Made by a program: the position numbers and the translations under genes. From Stenotrophomonas maltophilia (GTDB lineage Bacteria > Pseudomonadota > Gammaproteobacteria > Xanthomonadales > Xanthomonadaceae), in the NCBI RefSeq assembly GCF_039555535.1, contig NZ_CP154630.1:2617001-2681000 (forward strand): a stretch of 64,000 nucleotides of DNA, read 5' to 3'. The notes beneath the pieces are model-generated. The model did not search any database. It had not been told where the DNA came from and saw nothing but the letters and a program-made list of their open reading frames with translations. Position 1 is the first letter of the stretch. Every line of letters starts with the position of its first letter. Below are positions 8,702-18,618 of this stretch, one piece after another.

Positions 8702-9487
8702 ATGAACCAGGCATTGTGGATCGCGAAAACCGGACTGGATGCGCAGCAGATGCGCATGTCGGTGGTTTCCAACAACCTCGCCAACACCAACACCACCGGC
8801 TTCAAGCAGGACCGCGCCAGCTTCGAGGACCTGCTGTACCAGCAGGTGCGCCAACCCGGCGGCTCCTCCTCGGCACAGACACAGCTGCCGACCGGCCTGC
8901 AGCTGGGTACCGGCGTGCGCGTGGTCGCCACCGCCAAGAACTTCGAACAGGGTGGCCAGCAGCAGACCGGCCGCGCACTGGACGTGATGGTCAACGGCCG
9001 CGGCTTCTTCGAAGTGCAGATGCCCGATGGCAGCTCGGCCTATACCCGTGATGGCTCGTTCAAGATCAACCAGGACAGCGAGCTGGTCACCAACAGCGGC
9101 TACCCGGTGCAGCCGGGCATCCAGATTCCCGAAGGCGCGCAGTCGGTGACCATCGGTACTGACGGCACCATCAGCGTGAAGATGGCCGACGGCGCGGCCT
9201 CGGTGGAAGTGGGCGCGCTGACCCTGACCGATTTCGTCAATCCGGCCGGCCTGCAGGCACGGGGTGAAAACCTGTTCCTTGAGACCACCGCATCGGGCCC
9301 GGCGCAGAACGGCAATCCCGGCCTCAACGGCCTGGGCACCGTGGTGCAGGGCGCGCTGGAGGGCAGCAACGTCAACGTGGTGGAAGAGCTGGTGTCGATG
9401 ATCGAAACCCAGCGCGCCTACGAAATGAACGCCAAGGCGATTTCCACCACTGATTCGATGCTCGGCTACCTCAACAACAAGCTCTGA
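8702..9487 (+). CDS. flgG: flagellar distal rod protein FlgG
   Basis: 261 aa, the usual length. It forms the distal rod that crosses the P and L rings. N-terminus MNQALWIAKTGLDAQQMRM with SNNLANTNTTGFKQ; C-terminus ELVSMIETQRAYEMNAKAI. The upstream in-frame extension overlaps the sigma-54 promoter and is not coding. Confidence 0.96.
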   Translation: MNQALWIAKTGLDAQQMRMSVVSNNLANTNTTGFKQDRASFEDLLYQQVRQPGGSSSAQTQLPTGLQLGTGVRVVATAKNFEQGGQQQTGRALDVMVNGRGFFEVQMPDGSSAYTRDGSFKINQDSELVTNSGYPVQPGIQIPEGAQSVTIGTDGTISVKMADGAASVEVGALTLTDFVNPAGLQARGENLFLETTASGPAQNGNPGLNGLGTVVQGALEGSNVNVVEELVSMIETQRAYEMNAKAISTTDSMLGYLNNKL

Positions 9488-9509
9488 CCGGCCAACCCGG
9501 GAAACCGCC

Positions 9510-10202
9510 ATGTCGCCCATTTCCAACTTCGCCCGCACTGCCCTCGCCTGCACCGTGGCTGCCCTGCTCGGTGGCTGCGTGATTGCCGGCGACGTGCGCC
9601 CCTATCCGGCAATGGCACCGATCCAGCCGATCATGCCACCGCAGGCCGAGCCGACCGCCGGCGCCATCTATGCGGCCGGTCCGACCCTGCAGTTGTATTC
9701 GGACCGTCGCGCACGCGATGTCGGCGACCTGCTGACCATCACCCTGCTGGAAAACACCACCGCGCAGACCAGTGCCAACACGGCCACCAACAAGGAATCC
9801 AACCTCAGCCTGGGCACGCCCTCCATCCTCGGCGCGCCGGTCACCCTGGGCGGCAAGGACATCCTGAGTGCCACGGCCAAGGGCGCGCGTGACTTCACCG
9901 GCAAGGGCAACAGCGCGCAGAGCAACCGCCTGCAGGGCAACGTGACCGTGACCGTGGTGCAGCGCCTGCCCAATGGCAACCTGGTGGTGCAGGGGCAGAA
10001 GAACCTGCGCCTGAACCAGGGCGACGAGCTGGTGCAGGTACAGGGCATCGTGCGCCCCGGCGACATCGGCGCGGACAACACTGTGCCTTCCAGCCGCGTG
10101 GCTGAGGCACGCATCGTCTACGGCGGCCGCGGCCCTGTCGCGCAGTCCAACGCGATGGGCTGGCTGAGCCGCTTCTTCAACTCCGGCCTGACGCCGTTCT
10201 GA
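9510..10202 (+). CDS. flgH: flagellar L-ring lipoprotein FlgH
   Basis: 230 aa. Outer-membrane lipoprotein forming the L ring, the bushing of the rod. The lipobox LLGGC places the lipidated cysteine at residue 23. The conserved core includes [20 protein letters not shown] and [19 protein letters not shown]. It is followed by flgI after 2 bases. Confidence 0.96.
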   Translation: MSPISNFARTALACTVAALLGGCVIAGDVRPYPAMAPIQPIMPPQAEPTAGAIYAAGPTLQLYSDRRARDVGDLLTITLLENTTAQTSANTATNKESNLSLGTPSILGAPVTLGGKDILSATAKGARDFTGKGNSAQSNRLQGNVTVTVVQRLPNGNLVVQGQKNLRLNQGDELVQVQGIVRPGDIGADNTVPSSRVAEARIVYGGRGPVAQSNAMGWLSRFFNSGLTPF

Positions 10203-10204
10203 GT

Positions 10205-11341
10205 ATGGCCATGAAACTCTTCTTTTCTTCTTCCTGGCAGCGGCGCACGGCGTCGTTCGTCGCCTTGATGCTGCTGATCGTTGCAGCCCCGGCCAGCGCC
10301 GAACGCATCAAGGACCTGGCCCAGGTCGGTGGCGTGCGTGGCAATGCGCTGGTGGGCTACGGCCTGGTGGTGGGCCTGGACGGCAGCGGCGACCGCACCA
10401 GCCAGGCACCCTTCACCGTGCAGAGCCTGAAGAACCTGCTCGGCGAGCTGGGCGTCAACGTACCGCCGAACGTCAACCCGCAGCTGAAGAACGTGGCGGC
10501 GGTGGCGATCCACGCCGAACTGCCGCCGTTCGCCAAGCCGGGCCAGCCGATCGACATCACCGTGTCCTCGATCGGCAACGCGGTGTCGCTGCGCGGCGGT
10601 TCGCTGCTGATGGCCCCCCTGCGCGGCGCCGATGGGCAGATCTATGCCATCGCCCAGGGCAACCTGATCGTGGGTGGCTTCGGCGCGCAGGGCAAGGACG
10701 GCTCACGCGTCTCGGTGAACGTGCCCAGCGTCGGCCGCATTCCCAATGGCGCCACCGTGGAGCGTGCCCTGCCCGACCCGCTGGCCAATGGCGGCGAGAT
10801 CACCCTGAACCTGCACAACAATGACTTCACGACCGTCTCACGCATGGTCGCGGCACTCAACAATGCATTCGGCGAAGGTGCGGCACGCGCGGTCGATGGC
10901 GTGACCGTGGCGGTCACCGCACCGACCGATCCGGGCGCACGCATCGGCCTGCTGGCGCGCATCGAGAACCTGGAACTGACCCCGGGCAGCGCCCCGGCCA
11001 AAGTGGTGGTCAATTCGCGTACCGGCACCGTGGTCATCGGCCAGCAGGTGCGGGTCGGACCCGCCGCGATCTCGCACGGTTCGCTGACCGTGACGATCCA
11101 GGAAAACACCAATGTCAGCCAGCCCAACGCGCTGTCCGGCGGCCGTACCGTAGCCAGCCCGCAGTCGACCATCACCGCCACCAATGACGGCAGCCGCATG
11201 TTCAAGTTCAGCGGCGGCACCACCCTGGACGAGATCGTGCACGCGGTGAACGCGGTAGGCGCGGCACCGGGCGATCTCATTGCGATCCTGGAAGCCCTGA
11301 AGCAGGCCGGCGCCCTGAGTGCCGAGCTCGAGGTGATCTGA
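10205..11341 (+). CDS. flgI: flagellar P-ring protein FlgI
   Basis: 378 aa with a Sec signal peptide ending [12 protein letters not shown] (cut after about residue 32). It forms the P ring in the periplasm with FlgA as chaperone. Family blocks: [19 protein letters not shown] near the mature N-terminus and C-terminal [20 protein letters not shown]. Either Met1 or Met3 may be the start; neither has a clear ribosome site, consistent with coupling to flgH. Confidence 0.95.
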   Translation: MAMKLFFSSSWQRRTASFVALMLLIVAAPASAERIKDLAQVGGVRGNALVGYGLVVGLDGSGDRTSQAPFTVQSLKNLLGELGVNVPPNVNPQLKNVAAVAIHAELPPFAKPGQPIDITVSSIGNAVSLRGGSLLMAPLRGADGQIYAIAQGNLIVGGFGAQGKDGSRVSVNVPSVGRIPNGATVERALPDPLANGGEITLNLHNNDFTTVSRMVAALNNAFGEGAARAVDGVTVAVTAPTDPGARIGLLARIENLELTPGSAPAKVVVNSRTGTVVIGQQVRVGPAAISHGSLTVTIQENTNVSQPNALSGGRTVASPQSTITATNDGSRMFKFSGGTTLDEIVHAVNAVGAAPGDLIAILEALKQAGALSAELEVI

Positions 11342-11342
11342 C

Positions 11343-12542
11343 ATGCGCATCAATCCCGCATTCGATCTGCACCCGGCGCAACAGAATGATCCGGCCAAGA
11401 TCGACAAGGTCGCGCGACAACTGGAAGGCCAGTTCGCGCAGATGCTGGTCAAGAGCATGCGTGATGCCAGCTTCGGCGACTCGCTGTTCCCCGGCGAGAA
11501 CAAGATGTTCCGCGACATGTACGACCAGAAGATCGCCGAGGCGATGACCCGAGGCAAGGGCCTGGGCCTGTCCGGCATGATCAGCCGGCAGCTGTCCGGC
11601 CAGGCCGCCGATGGCCCGGCGCTCGATACCCGCGTGGACCCGGCCAAAGCCAGCCGTGCCTATCAGCTCAATGCGCCGGCCAAGCCCGCGCCGTCGCTGC
11701 CGTTGGAAGACGGCAGCCAGGCGGTGCGCCTGCTGCAGCAGATGGCGGCCGGCGCCCAGTCGGGCGCACACGCGGCGGTTGCACCGATGGAACAGGCGCT
11801 GGACCTGATCGCCGGGCGCGAAAGCAGCAGCATGCACCGCTCGCTGGGCACCGAAGATCCGTACATCGGCAGCCTGCAGGGCGAGGACTGGGCCGCCAAC
11901 AGCGATCAGTGGTCGGCCACCGCCAGCAACCGCGGCACGGCCATCAGCCCGGCCGATGCGATGGCTACCCGCACCGCCGTCGCCCAGCTGGGCGAGCACA
12001 CCCCGGAAGGTTTCGTCGCAAGCATCTGGCAGCACGCGCAGCGTGCGGCCAAGGAGCTGGGCGTAGATGCCCGCGCCCTGGTCGCCCAGGCAGCGCTGGA
12101 GACCGGCTGGGGCAAGCGCCACATCAAGCATGCCGACGGCAGCACCTCGCACAACCTGTTCGGCATCAAGGCCAATGGCTGGAACGGCCAGCGCGCCGTG
12201 GCCGGCACCCACGAGTATGTCGATGGCGTGCGCCGCAACGAGACCGCCAGCTTCCGCGCCTACAGTTCGCCGGCCGAGAGCTTTGCCGACTACGTGCGCC
12301 TGCTGAAGACCAGCCCGCGCTACCAGCAGGCCCTGCAGGCCGGCACCGATGTGCAGGGCTTCGCCCGCGGTCTGCAGCGCGCCGGCTATGCCACCGACCC
12401 GCGCTACGCGGCCAAGATCGCCGCGATCGCCGGCGGACCGACCATCGAGCGTGCCGTCAGCGCCGTGGCAGACGCCGGCTCGCGCCTTGGCCAGACCTTC
12501 GCCAGCACCGCAACCGCGGCGCTGGGTATCACCCGTCGTTGA
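11343..12542 (+). CDS. flgJ: rod-assembly protein FlgJ with peptidoglycan hydrolase domain
   Basis: 399 aa, longer than enteric FlgJ (~313). Residues ~15-90 are the rod-binding domain (VARQLEGQFAQMLVKSMRDA). A linker of ~130 residues leads to a glucosaminidase domain (~225-370) with ARALVAQAALETGWGKRH, containing the catalytic Glu, plus NLFGIKANGW and FADYVRLLKTSPRY. It caps the rod and opens the peptidoglycan. It starts one base after the flgI stop. Confidence 0.95.
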   Translation: MRINPAFDLHPAQQNDPAKIDKVARQLEGQFAQMLVKSMRDASFGDSLFPGENKMFRDMYDQKIAEAMTRGKGLGLSGMISRQLSGQAADGPALDTRVDPAKASRAYQLNAPAKPAPSLPLEDGSQAVRLLQQMAAGAQSGAHAAVAPMEQALDLIAGRESSSMHRSLGTEDPYIGSLQGEDWAANSDQWSATASNRGTAISPADAMATRTAVAQLGEHTPEGFVASIWQHAQRAAKELGVDARALVAQAALETGWGKRHIKHADGSTSHNLFGIKANGWNGQRAVAGTHEYVDGVRRNETASFRAYSSPAESFADYVRLLKTSPRYQQALQAGTDVQGFARGLQRAGYATDPRYAAKIAAIAGGPTIERAVSAVADAGSRLGQTFASTATAALGITRR

Positions 12543-12550
12543 GGAACCCC

Positions 12551-14431
12551 ATGTCCAGCGTACTTTCCACCGGTACCGGTGCCCTGCTCGCCTTCCAGCG
12601 TGCGTTGGCGACCACCAGCCACAACGTGGCCAACCTCAATACCCCGGGCTACAGCCGGCAGAAGGTCAACTTCGCCACGGCTGATCCCCAGAACTACGGC
12701 TACGGCACGGTCGGCAACGGCACCCGCATCACCGACATCCGCCGTACCGCCGACCAGTTGGCGATCTCGCGCCTGCTCGACAGCAGCGGCGAGCTGGCGC
12801 GCCTGAAGCAGCTCTCTGGCATGGCCGACCGGGTCAACTCGCTGTTCTCCGACGCGGCAACCAACGTGTCCGGCGTCTGGTCGAAGTTCTTCGATTCGGT
12901 CAGCGGCCTGTCCTCCAATGCGGCCGGCACCGCCGACCGCCAGAACATGCTGGACGGTGGCAAGGCGCTGGCCAACCGCTTCGTGCAGCTCAACACGCAC
13001 CTGAACAACCTCAACAGCGAGGTCAACAACGGCCTGCTGGCTGGTGCCACCGAGGTCAACCGATTGGCGCAGGAGATCGCGCAGATCAACGGTGCGATCG
13101 GCACCAACATCGCTACCGCCGCACCGGACCTGCTCGATCGCCGCGACCAGCTGATCACCCAGTTGATCGGCTACACCGGTGGCACCGCAGTGATCCAGGA
13201 CGGCGGCATCATGAATGTCTATACCGCCGGCGGGAACGCGCTGGTGGTGGGTACCACGGCAACCAAGGTCACCACGGTTGCCGACCCGTACCAGCCGGAG
13301 CGGCTGCAGCTGGCGCTGGAAACGCAGGGCAACACCATCCGGCTCGACCCGAAGGCGGTCGGTGGCCAGATCGGCGGCCTGCTGGAGTTCCGCGACACCG
13401 TGCTGACGCCGGCCCAGGCCGAACTGGGCAAGCTGGCGGTAGGCCTGGCCGAGAGCTTCAACCAGGTGCATCACCAGGGCGTGGACCTGTATGGCCAGCT
13501 GGGGGGGGACTTCTTCAACATCGGCAACCCGCGCGTCACCGCCAACAATGCCAATACCGGTACCGCAAGCCTCAGCGCCGCTTACGGCGACCTCGGCAAG
13601 CTGGACGCGCAGAACGTGGTGCTGCAGTTCGATGGCACCAACTGGAAGGCCAGCCGTGCCGACACCGGCGCCAACGTTCCGCTGACCGGCACCGGCACGG
13701 CCGCTGATCCACTGGTGATCAACGGCGTCAAGCTGGTGGTCGGCGGTACGCCGGCAGCCAACGATCGCTTCCTGCTGCAGCCGACCGCAGGCGTGGCCGG
13801 CAGCATGGAAGTGGCGATCACCGATCCCTCGCGCATCGCCGCCGCAGCGGCGGTGAAGGGCGCGGCAGCGACGTCCAACACCGGCACCGGCAAGCTGAGC
13901 GGTGTCACCGTCAGCGATTCGACCAACGCCAACCTGCGCAATCCGGCCGCGATCGTGTTCACCTCGGCCACCACCTACACCATCGATGGTGGCCCGCCAC
14001 AGACCTACACGCCCGGCCAGACCATCAGCGCCAATGGCTGGAGCTTCGTGCTGGACGGTGCGCCAAAGGTCGGCGACACCTTCAACATCACCCCGACCCC
14101 GGCGGGCTCTTCGGACAACAGCAATGCCTCCAGGCTGTCCAAGGTGGAGAGCGCCAAGGCGTTCAACAGCGGCACGGTCACCCTCAACGGTGCCCTGGGC
14201 GGCCTGACCACCCAGGTCGGTGCAGCCGCCCGCTCGGCCGAGTATTCGCTGGAAGCGCAGCTGGTGATCAACGACAAGGCGCAGGAAGCGCGCGATGAGG
14301 TGTCCGGCGTCAACCTGGACGAGGAAGCGGCGGACATGCTGCGCCTGCAGCAGGCCTACCAGGCCGCGTCGCAGCTGATCTCCACCGCCGACAGCATGTT
14401 CCAGACCATTCTGGGAGCCGTCCGTCGATGA
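12551..14431 (+). CDS. flgK: hook-filament junction protein FlgK (HAP1)
   Basis: 626 aa. First junction protein between hook and filament. N-terminus STGTGALLAFQRALATTSHN with NLNTPGYSRQKVNF; C-terminus VNLDEEAADMLRLQQAYQAA. The Ala/Thr/Gly-rich middle is typical of the family. The ATG is 8 bases after the flgJ stop; the longer upstream frame is a shadow of flgJ. Its stop overlaps the flgL start. Confidence 0.95.
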   Translation: MSSVLSTGTGALLAFQRALATTSHNVANLNTPGYSRQKVNFATADPQNYGYGTVGNGTRITDIRRTADQLAISRLLDSSGELARLKQLSGMADRVNSLFSDAATNVSGVWSKFFDSVSGLSSNAAGTADRQNMLDGGKALANRFVQLNTHLNNLNSEVNNGLLAGATEVNRLAQEIAQINGAIGTNIATAAPDLLDRRDQLITQLIGYTGGTAVIQDGGIMNVYTAGGNALVVGTTATKVTTVADPYQPERLQLALETQGNTIRLDPKAVGGQIGGLLEFRDTVLTPAQAELGKLAVGLAESFNQVHHQGVDLYGQLGGDFFNIGNPRVTANNANTGTASLSAAYGDLGKLDAQNVVLQFDGTNWKASRADTGANVPLTGTGTAADPLVINGVKLVVGGTPAANDRFLLQPTAGVAGSMEVAITDPSRIAAAAAVKGAAATSNTGTGKLSGVTVSDSTNANLRNPAAIVFTSATTYTIDGGPPQTYTPGQTISANGWSFVLDGAPKVGDTFNITPTPAGSSDNSNASRLSKVESAKAFNSGTVTLNGALGGLTTQVGAAARSAEYSLEAQLVINDKAQEARDEVSGVNLDEEAADMLRLQQAYQAASQLISTADSMFQTILGAVRR

Positions 14432-15630
14432 GCAGCCGTATCTCCACCAGCATGATGTTCAACCAGTCCGTGTCGCTGATGATGGCCAAGCAGGCCAAGC
14501 TCAGCCACCTGGAGCAGCAGATCGCCACCGGCAGCAAGATCGTCAGCGCCAAGGACGATCCGGTCGCCGCGGGTGCGGCCGTGGGGCTTGACCGCAGCCT
14601 GGCCGCACTGGACCGGATGAAACTCAATGCCGGCAACGTGCAGAACCGGCTGGGCGTGCAGGAAAACACCCTGGCCCAGGTCAACGACCTGATGGCGCGC
14701 GTCAACGACCTGACCATCCAGGCCAGCAACCCCGCGCTGGGCGCCGCCGACAAGAAGACGCTGATCACCGAATTGAACCAGATCCGCGAGGGCCTGCTGT
14801 CGCTGGCCAACGCCGACGACGGTACCGGCCGTTACGTGTTCGGCGGCACCAACGATGGCGATCCACCGTTCGCCAAGATCAATGGCAAGGTGGTCTACCG
14901 TGGCGACCAGACCCAGCGCCAGATTGAAGTCGGCCCCGATACCTATGTGCGGGACGCCCTGCCCGGCAGCGAAATCTTCATGCGCATTCCTACCGGCGAC
15001 GGCTTCGTCGATGGTGGCGCCGCGGCCGGCAATACCGGCAACGGCGTGCTGACCAACATCACCCGCGATGGCAGCGACAGCTGGAACGGCCAGTCCTTCA
15101 GCATCCGCTTCACCGCCGCCGACCAGTACCAGGTACTGGACGGCGCTGGCAACGTGACTGGCACCGGCACGTTCAAGGCCGGTGACAACGTGGAAGTCAA
15201 CGGTGTACGCCTGCAGATCACCGGCGCACCTGCTGCCGGTGACAGCTTCAACGTGAAGCCGGCAACCAGCCGCGACATCTTCGACACCATGGACAAGCTG
15301 ATTGCCGCGCTTGATGCCGACACCGGCACCACCGCGAAAATGAGCGCGCAGCAGAACGAACTGCAGAGCGCCCTGCGCGATGTGGCCCGTGCATCGGAAC
15401 GGATGATCGATTCGCGCGCGGCCGGCGGTGCGCAGCTGAAGGCACTGGACAATGCCGCCGACATGCGCGAAGCCAACAGCGTGACCCTGAAGACCACGCT
15501 GTCGCAGATGCGCGACCTGGACTACGCCGATGCGCTGAGCCAGTACCAGCTGCAGAGCACCGCACTGCAGGCGGCACAGACGATCTTCTCGCAGATGCAG
15601 TCGATGTCGTTGTTCAACAAGATCCGCTGA
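14428..15630 (+). CDS. flgL: hook-filament junction protein FlgL (HAP3)
   Basis: 400 aa, flagellin-like fold. N-terminus STSMMFNQSVSLMMAKQAKL with QIATGSKIVSAKDDPVAAG; C-terminus DYADALSQYQLQSTALQAAQ. ATGA overlap with flgK. It is followed by a strong terminator. Confidence 0.95.
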   Translation: MSSRISTSMMFNQSVSLMMAKQAKLSHLEQQIATGSKIVSAKDDPVAAGAAVGLDRSLAALDRMKLNAGNVQNRLGVQENTLAQVNDLMARVNDLTIQASNPALGAADKKTLITELNQIREGLLSLANADDGTGRYVFGGTNDGDPPFAKINGKVVYRGDQTQRQIEVGPDTYVRDALPGSEIFMRIPTGDGFVDGGAAAGNTGNGVLTNITRDGSDSWNGQSFSIRFTAADQYQVLDGAGNVTGTGTFKAGDNVEVNGVRLQITGAPAAGDSFNVKPATSRDIFDTMDKLIAALDADTGTTAKMSAQQNELQSALRDVARASERMIDSRAAGGAQLKALDNAADMREANSVTLKTTLSQMRDLDYADALSQYQLQSTALQAAQTIFSQMQSMSLFNKIR

Positions 15631-15653
15631 CGCTTCCCAAGCGTCACTCCCTG

Positions 15654-15686
15654 AAGGCCGCGATGCCCTGCATCGCGGCCTTTTTC
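15654..15686 (+). terminator. Rho-independent terminator after flgL
   Basis: Stem GGCCGCGATG / CATCGCGGCC with loop CCCTG, followed by five T. Confidence 0.92.
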
Positions 15687-15773
15687 GTTCCTGCGTGCCC
15701 GTTCCGTCGCGCTCGTCGGGCGTGGCCCGGCGCTGCCGGAAAGGTGCTCCTGCGCATTTTCCGTGATTGCCCA

Positions 15774-15800
15774 TCAAGCCCGGCCCTGCCCCGCCGATAC
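15774..15800 (+). promoter_or_regulatory. distal sigma-28 promoter (P1) upstream of fliC
   Basis: TCAAGCCC, 11 bases, GCCGATAC. It lies 154 bases upstream of the second sigma-28 site and points at the same gene. Confidence 0.65.
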
Positions 15801-15813
15801 CTTCATCAGCGCT

Positions 15814-15831
15814 GGTTGGGCATGCCCAACC
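15814..15831. repeat. 18-base perfect palindrome between fliC promoters
   Basis: GGTTGGGCATGCCCAACC begins about 14 bases after the P1 -10 box, near the expected 5' end of a P1 transcript. It could be an operator or a 5' hairpin; which is unknown. Confidence 0.6.
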
Positions 15832-15927
15832 GCCCCTTCCGGGGTCGCCTTCACGCCCGACAAGGGCTGAAAAACCCCGGGAAAACAGCCGCCGGCACCG
15901 GATTTCAGCATCGACGGAATTCACGGC

Positions 15928-15954
15928 TAAAGGTTGTTGACAAAGCGCCGTTAT
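15928..15954 (+). promoter_or_regulatory. proximal sigma-28 promoter (P2) of fliC
   Basis: TAAAGGTT, 11 bases, GCCGTTAT, with the same -10 box as the flgM promoter; 94 bases separate it from the ATG. Confidence 0.85.
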
Positions 15955-16048
15955 TCATTTGGCAACAGCGAAGCACACAGCCACACAAAAAAACAGGCGG
16001 CGCTTCGTTTCATTCACCAACGGGTTCCATATAAGAGGAGACGACCCC

Positions 16049-17269
16049 ATGGCACAGGTAATCAACACCAATACGATGTCGCTCAACGCTCAGCGCAACC
16101 TGAGCACCAGCGGCAGCTCGCTCGCTACCACCATCCAGCGCCTCTCGTCCGGCCTGCGCATCAACAGCGCGAAGGACGACGCGGCCGGCCTGGCCATCAG
16201 CGAGCGCTTCACCACCCAGATCCGCGGGCTGGACGTGGCCATCCGCAATGCCAACGACGGTATCTCGCTGGCCCAGGTCGCCGAGGGTTCGCTGAGCGAA
16301 GTCGGCAACAACCTGCAGCGCATCCGTGAACTGGCCGTGCAGTCCTCCAACGCCACCAACTCGGCCAGCGACCGCAAGGCCCTGCAGGCTGAAGTGACCC
16401 AGCTGGTCTCGGAAGTCGACCGCGTGGCCAAGCAGGCCGACTTCAACGGCACCAAGCTGCTGGACGGCTCCTTCACCAGCCAGCTGTTCCAGGTCGGCGC
16501 CAACGCCGGCCAGGCCATCGCCATCAACAGCGTGGTCAACGCCAAGGCCGATTCGCTGGGCGCGGCGACCTTCGCCAATGGCTACACCGGCACCAGCCTG
16601 GCCGCGGCCGACAAGGCCACCGCCGACACCACCTACTCCGGCCTGCAGATCTCGGTGACCCCGCCGGGCGGCACCGCCACCACGGTCACCATCAACGACT
16701 TCACCGTGAAAGCGGGTGAATCGATCACCTCGGCCACCTCTGCCGCGATCAACAACAAGCTGGGCGAAACCGGCGTCATGGCCTCGGTCAATGCCGGCGT
16801 GATCAGCCTGGCCTCGGTCAAGGACGGCCAGACCTTCACGCTGGGCGTCAGTGCCGCAACCCCGCCGGCCGGCGCCACCGCCGCGACCATCGCCGGCCTG
16901 GGCCTGACTGAAACCAGCACCAACGGCGGCCTGCTGACCGGCGCCACGTCCAACTTCGTCAAGGACCTGAACGTCACCACGGCCGAAGGCGCGCAGAAGG
17001 CGCTATCGATCGTCGACAAGGCCCTCGAATCGGTCAACAGCGTGCGCGCCGACCTTGGCGCGATCCAGAACCGCTTCACCTCGGTGGTGGCCAACCTGCA
17101 GACCTCCTCGGAGAACCTGTCGGCCTCGCGCAGCCGCATCCGCGATACCGACTTCGCCAAGGAAACCGCCGAACTGACCCGCACCCAGATCCTGCAGCAG
17201 GCCGGTACGGCCATGCTGGCCCAGGCCAACCAGGTACCGCAGAACGTGCTCAGCCTGTTGCAGCGCTGA
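16049..17269 (+). CDS. fliC: flagellin 1
   Basis: 406 aa, filament subunit. The D0/D1 ends are typical: N-terminal MAQVINTNTMSLNAQRNLST and RLSSGLRINSAKDDAAGLAI, C-terminal RSRIRDTDFAKETAELTRTQ ending VPQNVLSLLQR. The middle (~180-320) is unlike that of the other two copies. No cysteine is seen. It starts at MAQV behind AGAGGAG; an upstream in-frame extension runs into the promoter and is not real. First of three tandem flagellins and the only one with recognisable sigma-28 promoters. Confidence 0.97.
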   Translation: MAQVINTNTMSLNAQRNLSTSGSSLATTIQRLSSGLRINSAKDDAAGLAISERFTTQIRGLDVAIRNANDGISLAQVAEGSLSEVGNNLQRIRELAVQSSNATNSASDRKALQAEVTQLVSEVDRVAKQADFNGTKLLDGSFTSQLFQVGANAGQAIAINSVVNAKADSLGAATFANGYTGTSLAAADKATADTTYSGLQISVTPPGGTATTVTINDFTVKAGESITSATSAAINNKLGETGVMASVNAGVISLASVKDGQTFTLGVSAATPPAGATAATIAGLGLTETSTNGGLLTGATSNFVKDLNVTTAEGAQKALSIVDKALESVNSVRADLGAIQNRFTSVVANLQTSSENLSASRSRIRDTDFAKETAELTRTQILQQAGTAMLAQANQVPQNVLSLLQR

Positions 17270-17277
17270 CATGAGCC

Positions 17278-17299
17278 GCCCCCGGGGCACGTCGGGGGC
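17278..17299 (+). terminator. intercistronic hairpin, flagellin 1-2
   Basis: GCCCCCG / CGGGGGC stem without a T-run. More likely an attenuator or RNA-stabilising end than a full terminator. Confidence 0.55.
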
Positions 17300-17341
17300 G
17301 TCTAACCCAACTCACGTGCAACCGCTCAAGGACCTCTCCTC

Positions 17342-18532
17342 ATGGCACAAGTCATCAACACCAATACGATGTCGTTGAATGCTCAGCGTAACCTGAGCAC
17401 CAGCGGCAGCTCGCTGGCCACCACCATCCAGCGCCTGTCCTCCGGTTCGCGCATCAACAGCGCCAAGGACGACGCCGCCGGCCTGGCGATCTCCGAGCGC
17501 TTCGGCACGCAGATCCGCGGTACCGACGTTGCCATCCGCAACGCCAACGACGGCATCTCGCTGGCCCAGGTCGCCGAAGGTTCGCTGACCGAAATCGGCA
17601 ACAACCTGCAGCGCGTCCGCGAGCTGTCGGTGCAGGCCTCCAACGCCACCAACTCGGCCAGCGACCGCAAGGCCCTGCAGGCCGAAGTGACCCAGCTGGT
17701 CTCGGAAATCGACCGCGTCGCCAAGCAGTCGGACTTCAACGGCACCAAGCTGCTGGACGGTTCGTTCTCCAGCCAGCTGTTCCAGGTCGGCGCCAACGCC
17801 GGTCAGGCGATCGCCATCGACAAGACCATTGATGCCAAGGCCAATGCCCTGGGCGGCGCCAAGTTCGACACCAACGCACTGGCCCTGGCCGACCCGGGCA
17901 CCAACGCTGACTTCAGCACCAGCGGCCTGTCCATCAACGGCGTGGCCATCGCCGATGTCTCGGTCAAGCAGGGCGCCGACGCCGCTGCCACCGGCAAGGC
18001 ATCGCGTGAAGCGCTGGTGACCGCGATCAACGCCAAGATCGGCGAGACCGGCGTCTACGCTGAAGTGAACGGCACCGCTGGCGTGACCCTGACCTCGGTC
18101 AAGGACAGCACCAACGCCGACGGCTCGTTCAAGGCCATCACCGCCACCCCGGGCACCTGGACCGGCGCCACCGCGCCGACCTTCACCGCCACCACCGCTG
18201 CTGCGGCCCCGGCTGCGAAGTACGCCAGCAACCTGGACGTCAGCACCGTGAAGGGCGCCCAGCAGGCAATGGAAATTGTCGACAAGGCGCTGGGTGCGAT
18301 CAACAGCACCCGCGCCGACCTTGGCGCCGTGCAGAACCGCTTCACCTCGGTCGTGGCCAACCTGCAGACCTCGTCGGAAAACCTGTCGGCTTCGCGTAGC
18401 CGCATCAAGGACACCGACTTCGCCAAGGAAACCGCAGAGCTGACCCGCACCCAGATCCTGCAGCAGGCCGGTACGGCCATGCTGGCCCAGGCCAACCAGG
18501 TGCCGCAGGGCGTGCTCAGCCTGCTGCGCTGA
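17342..18532 (+). CDS. fliC2: flagellin 2
   Basis: 396 aa. Ends nearly identical to flagellin 3 (RLSSGSRINSAKDDAAGLAI; C-terminal VPQGVLSLLR) and close to flagellin 1; the central D2/D3 region differs from both. I find no sigma-28 site in the 72-base gap upstream, so expression probably comes from the first flagellin promoter. The start MAQVINTNTMS is fixed by homology, with AGGACCTCTCC upstream. Confidence 0.96.
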   Translation: MAQVINTNTMSLNAQRNLSTSGSSLATTIQRLSSGSRINSAKDDAAGLAISERFGTQIRGTDVAIRNANDGISLAQVAEGSLTEIGNNLQRVRELSVQASNATNSASDRKALQAEVTQLVSEIDRVAKQSDFNGTKLLDGSFSSQLFQVGANAGQAIAIDKTIDAKANALGGAKFDTNALALADPGTNADFSTSGLSINGVAIADVSVKQGADAAATGKASREALVTAINAKIGETGVYAEVNGTAGVTLTSVKDSTNADGSFKAITATPGTWTGATAPTFTATTAAAAPAAKYASNLDVSTVKGAQQAMEIVDKALGAINSTRADLGAVQNRFTSVVANLQTSSENLSASRSRIKDTDFAKETAELTRTQILQQAGTAMLAQANQVPQGVLSLLR

Positions 18533-18550
18533 TCCGCTCGCTGATCGACC

Positions 18551-18579
18551 TCCGGGCGCCGCATGACGCGGCGCCCGGA
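18551..18579 (+). terminator. intercistronic hairpin, flagellin 2-3
   Basis: Perfect 12 bp stem TCCGGGCGCCGC / GCGGCGCCCGGA with a 5-base loop and no T-run. Confidence 0.6.
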
Positions 18580-18618
18580 TCCTGAAATACGTTCCACCTT
18601 CGCCAAAGGAAAAGCACC

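Larger units (their letters stand above)
15631..16048 (+). other. flgL-fliC regulatory gap
   Basis: 418 bases without a credible gene. It holds a terminator, two tandem sigma-28 sites, an 18-base palindrome between them and a 95-base leader ending in AAGAGGAG before the first flagellin. Confidence 0.75.

Noticed and set aside
15663..16034. Possible small gene between flgL and the first flagellin
   Set aside because: It overlaps a terminator and both sigma-28 promoters and has no ribosome site or family likeness.
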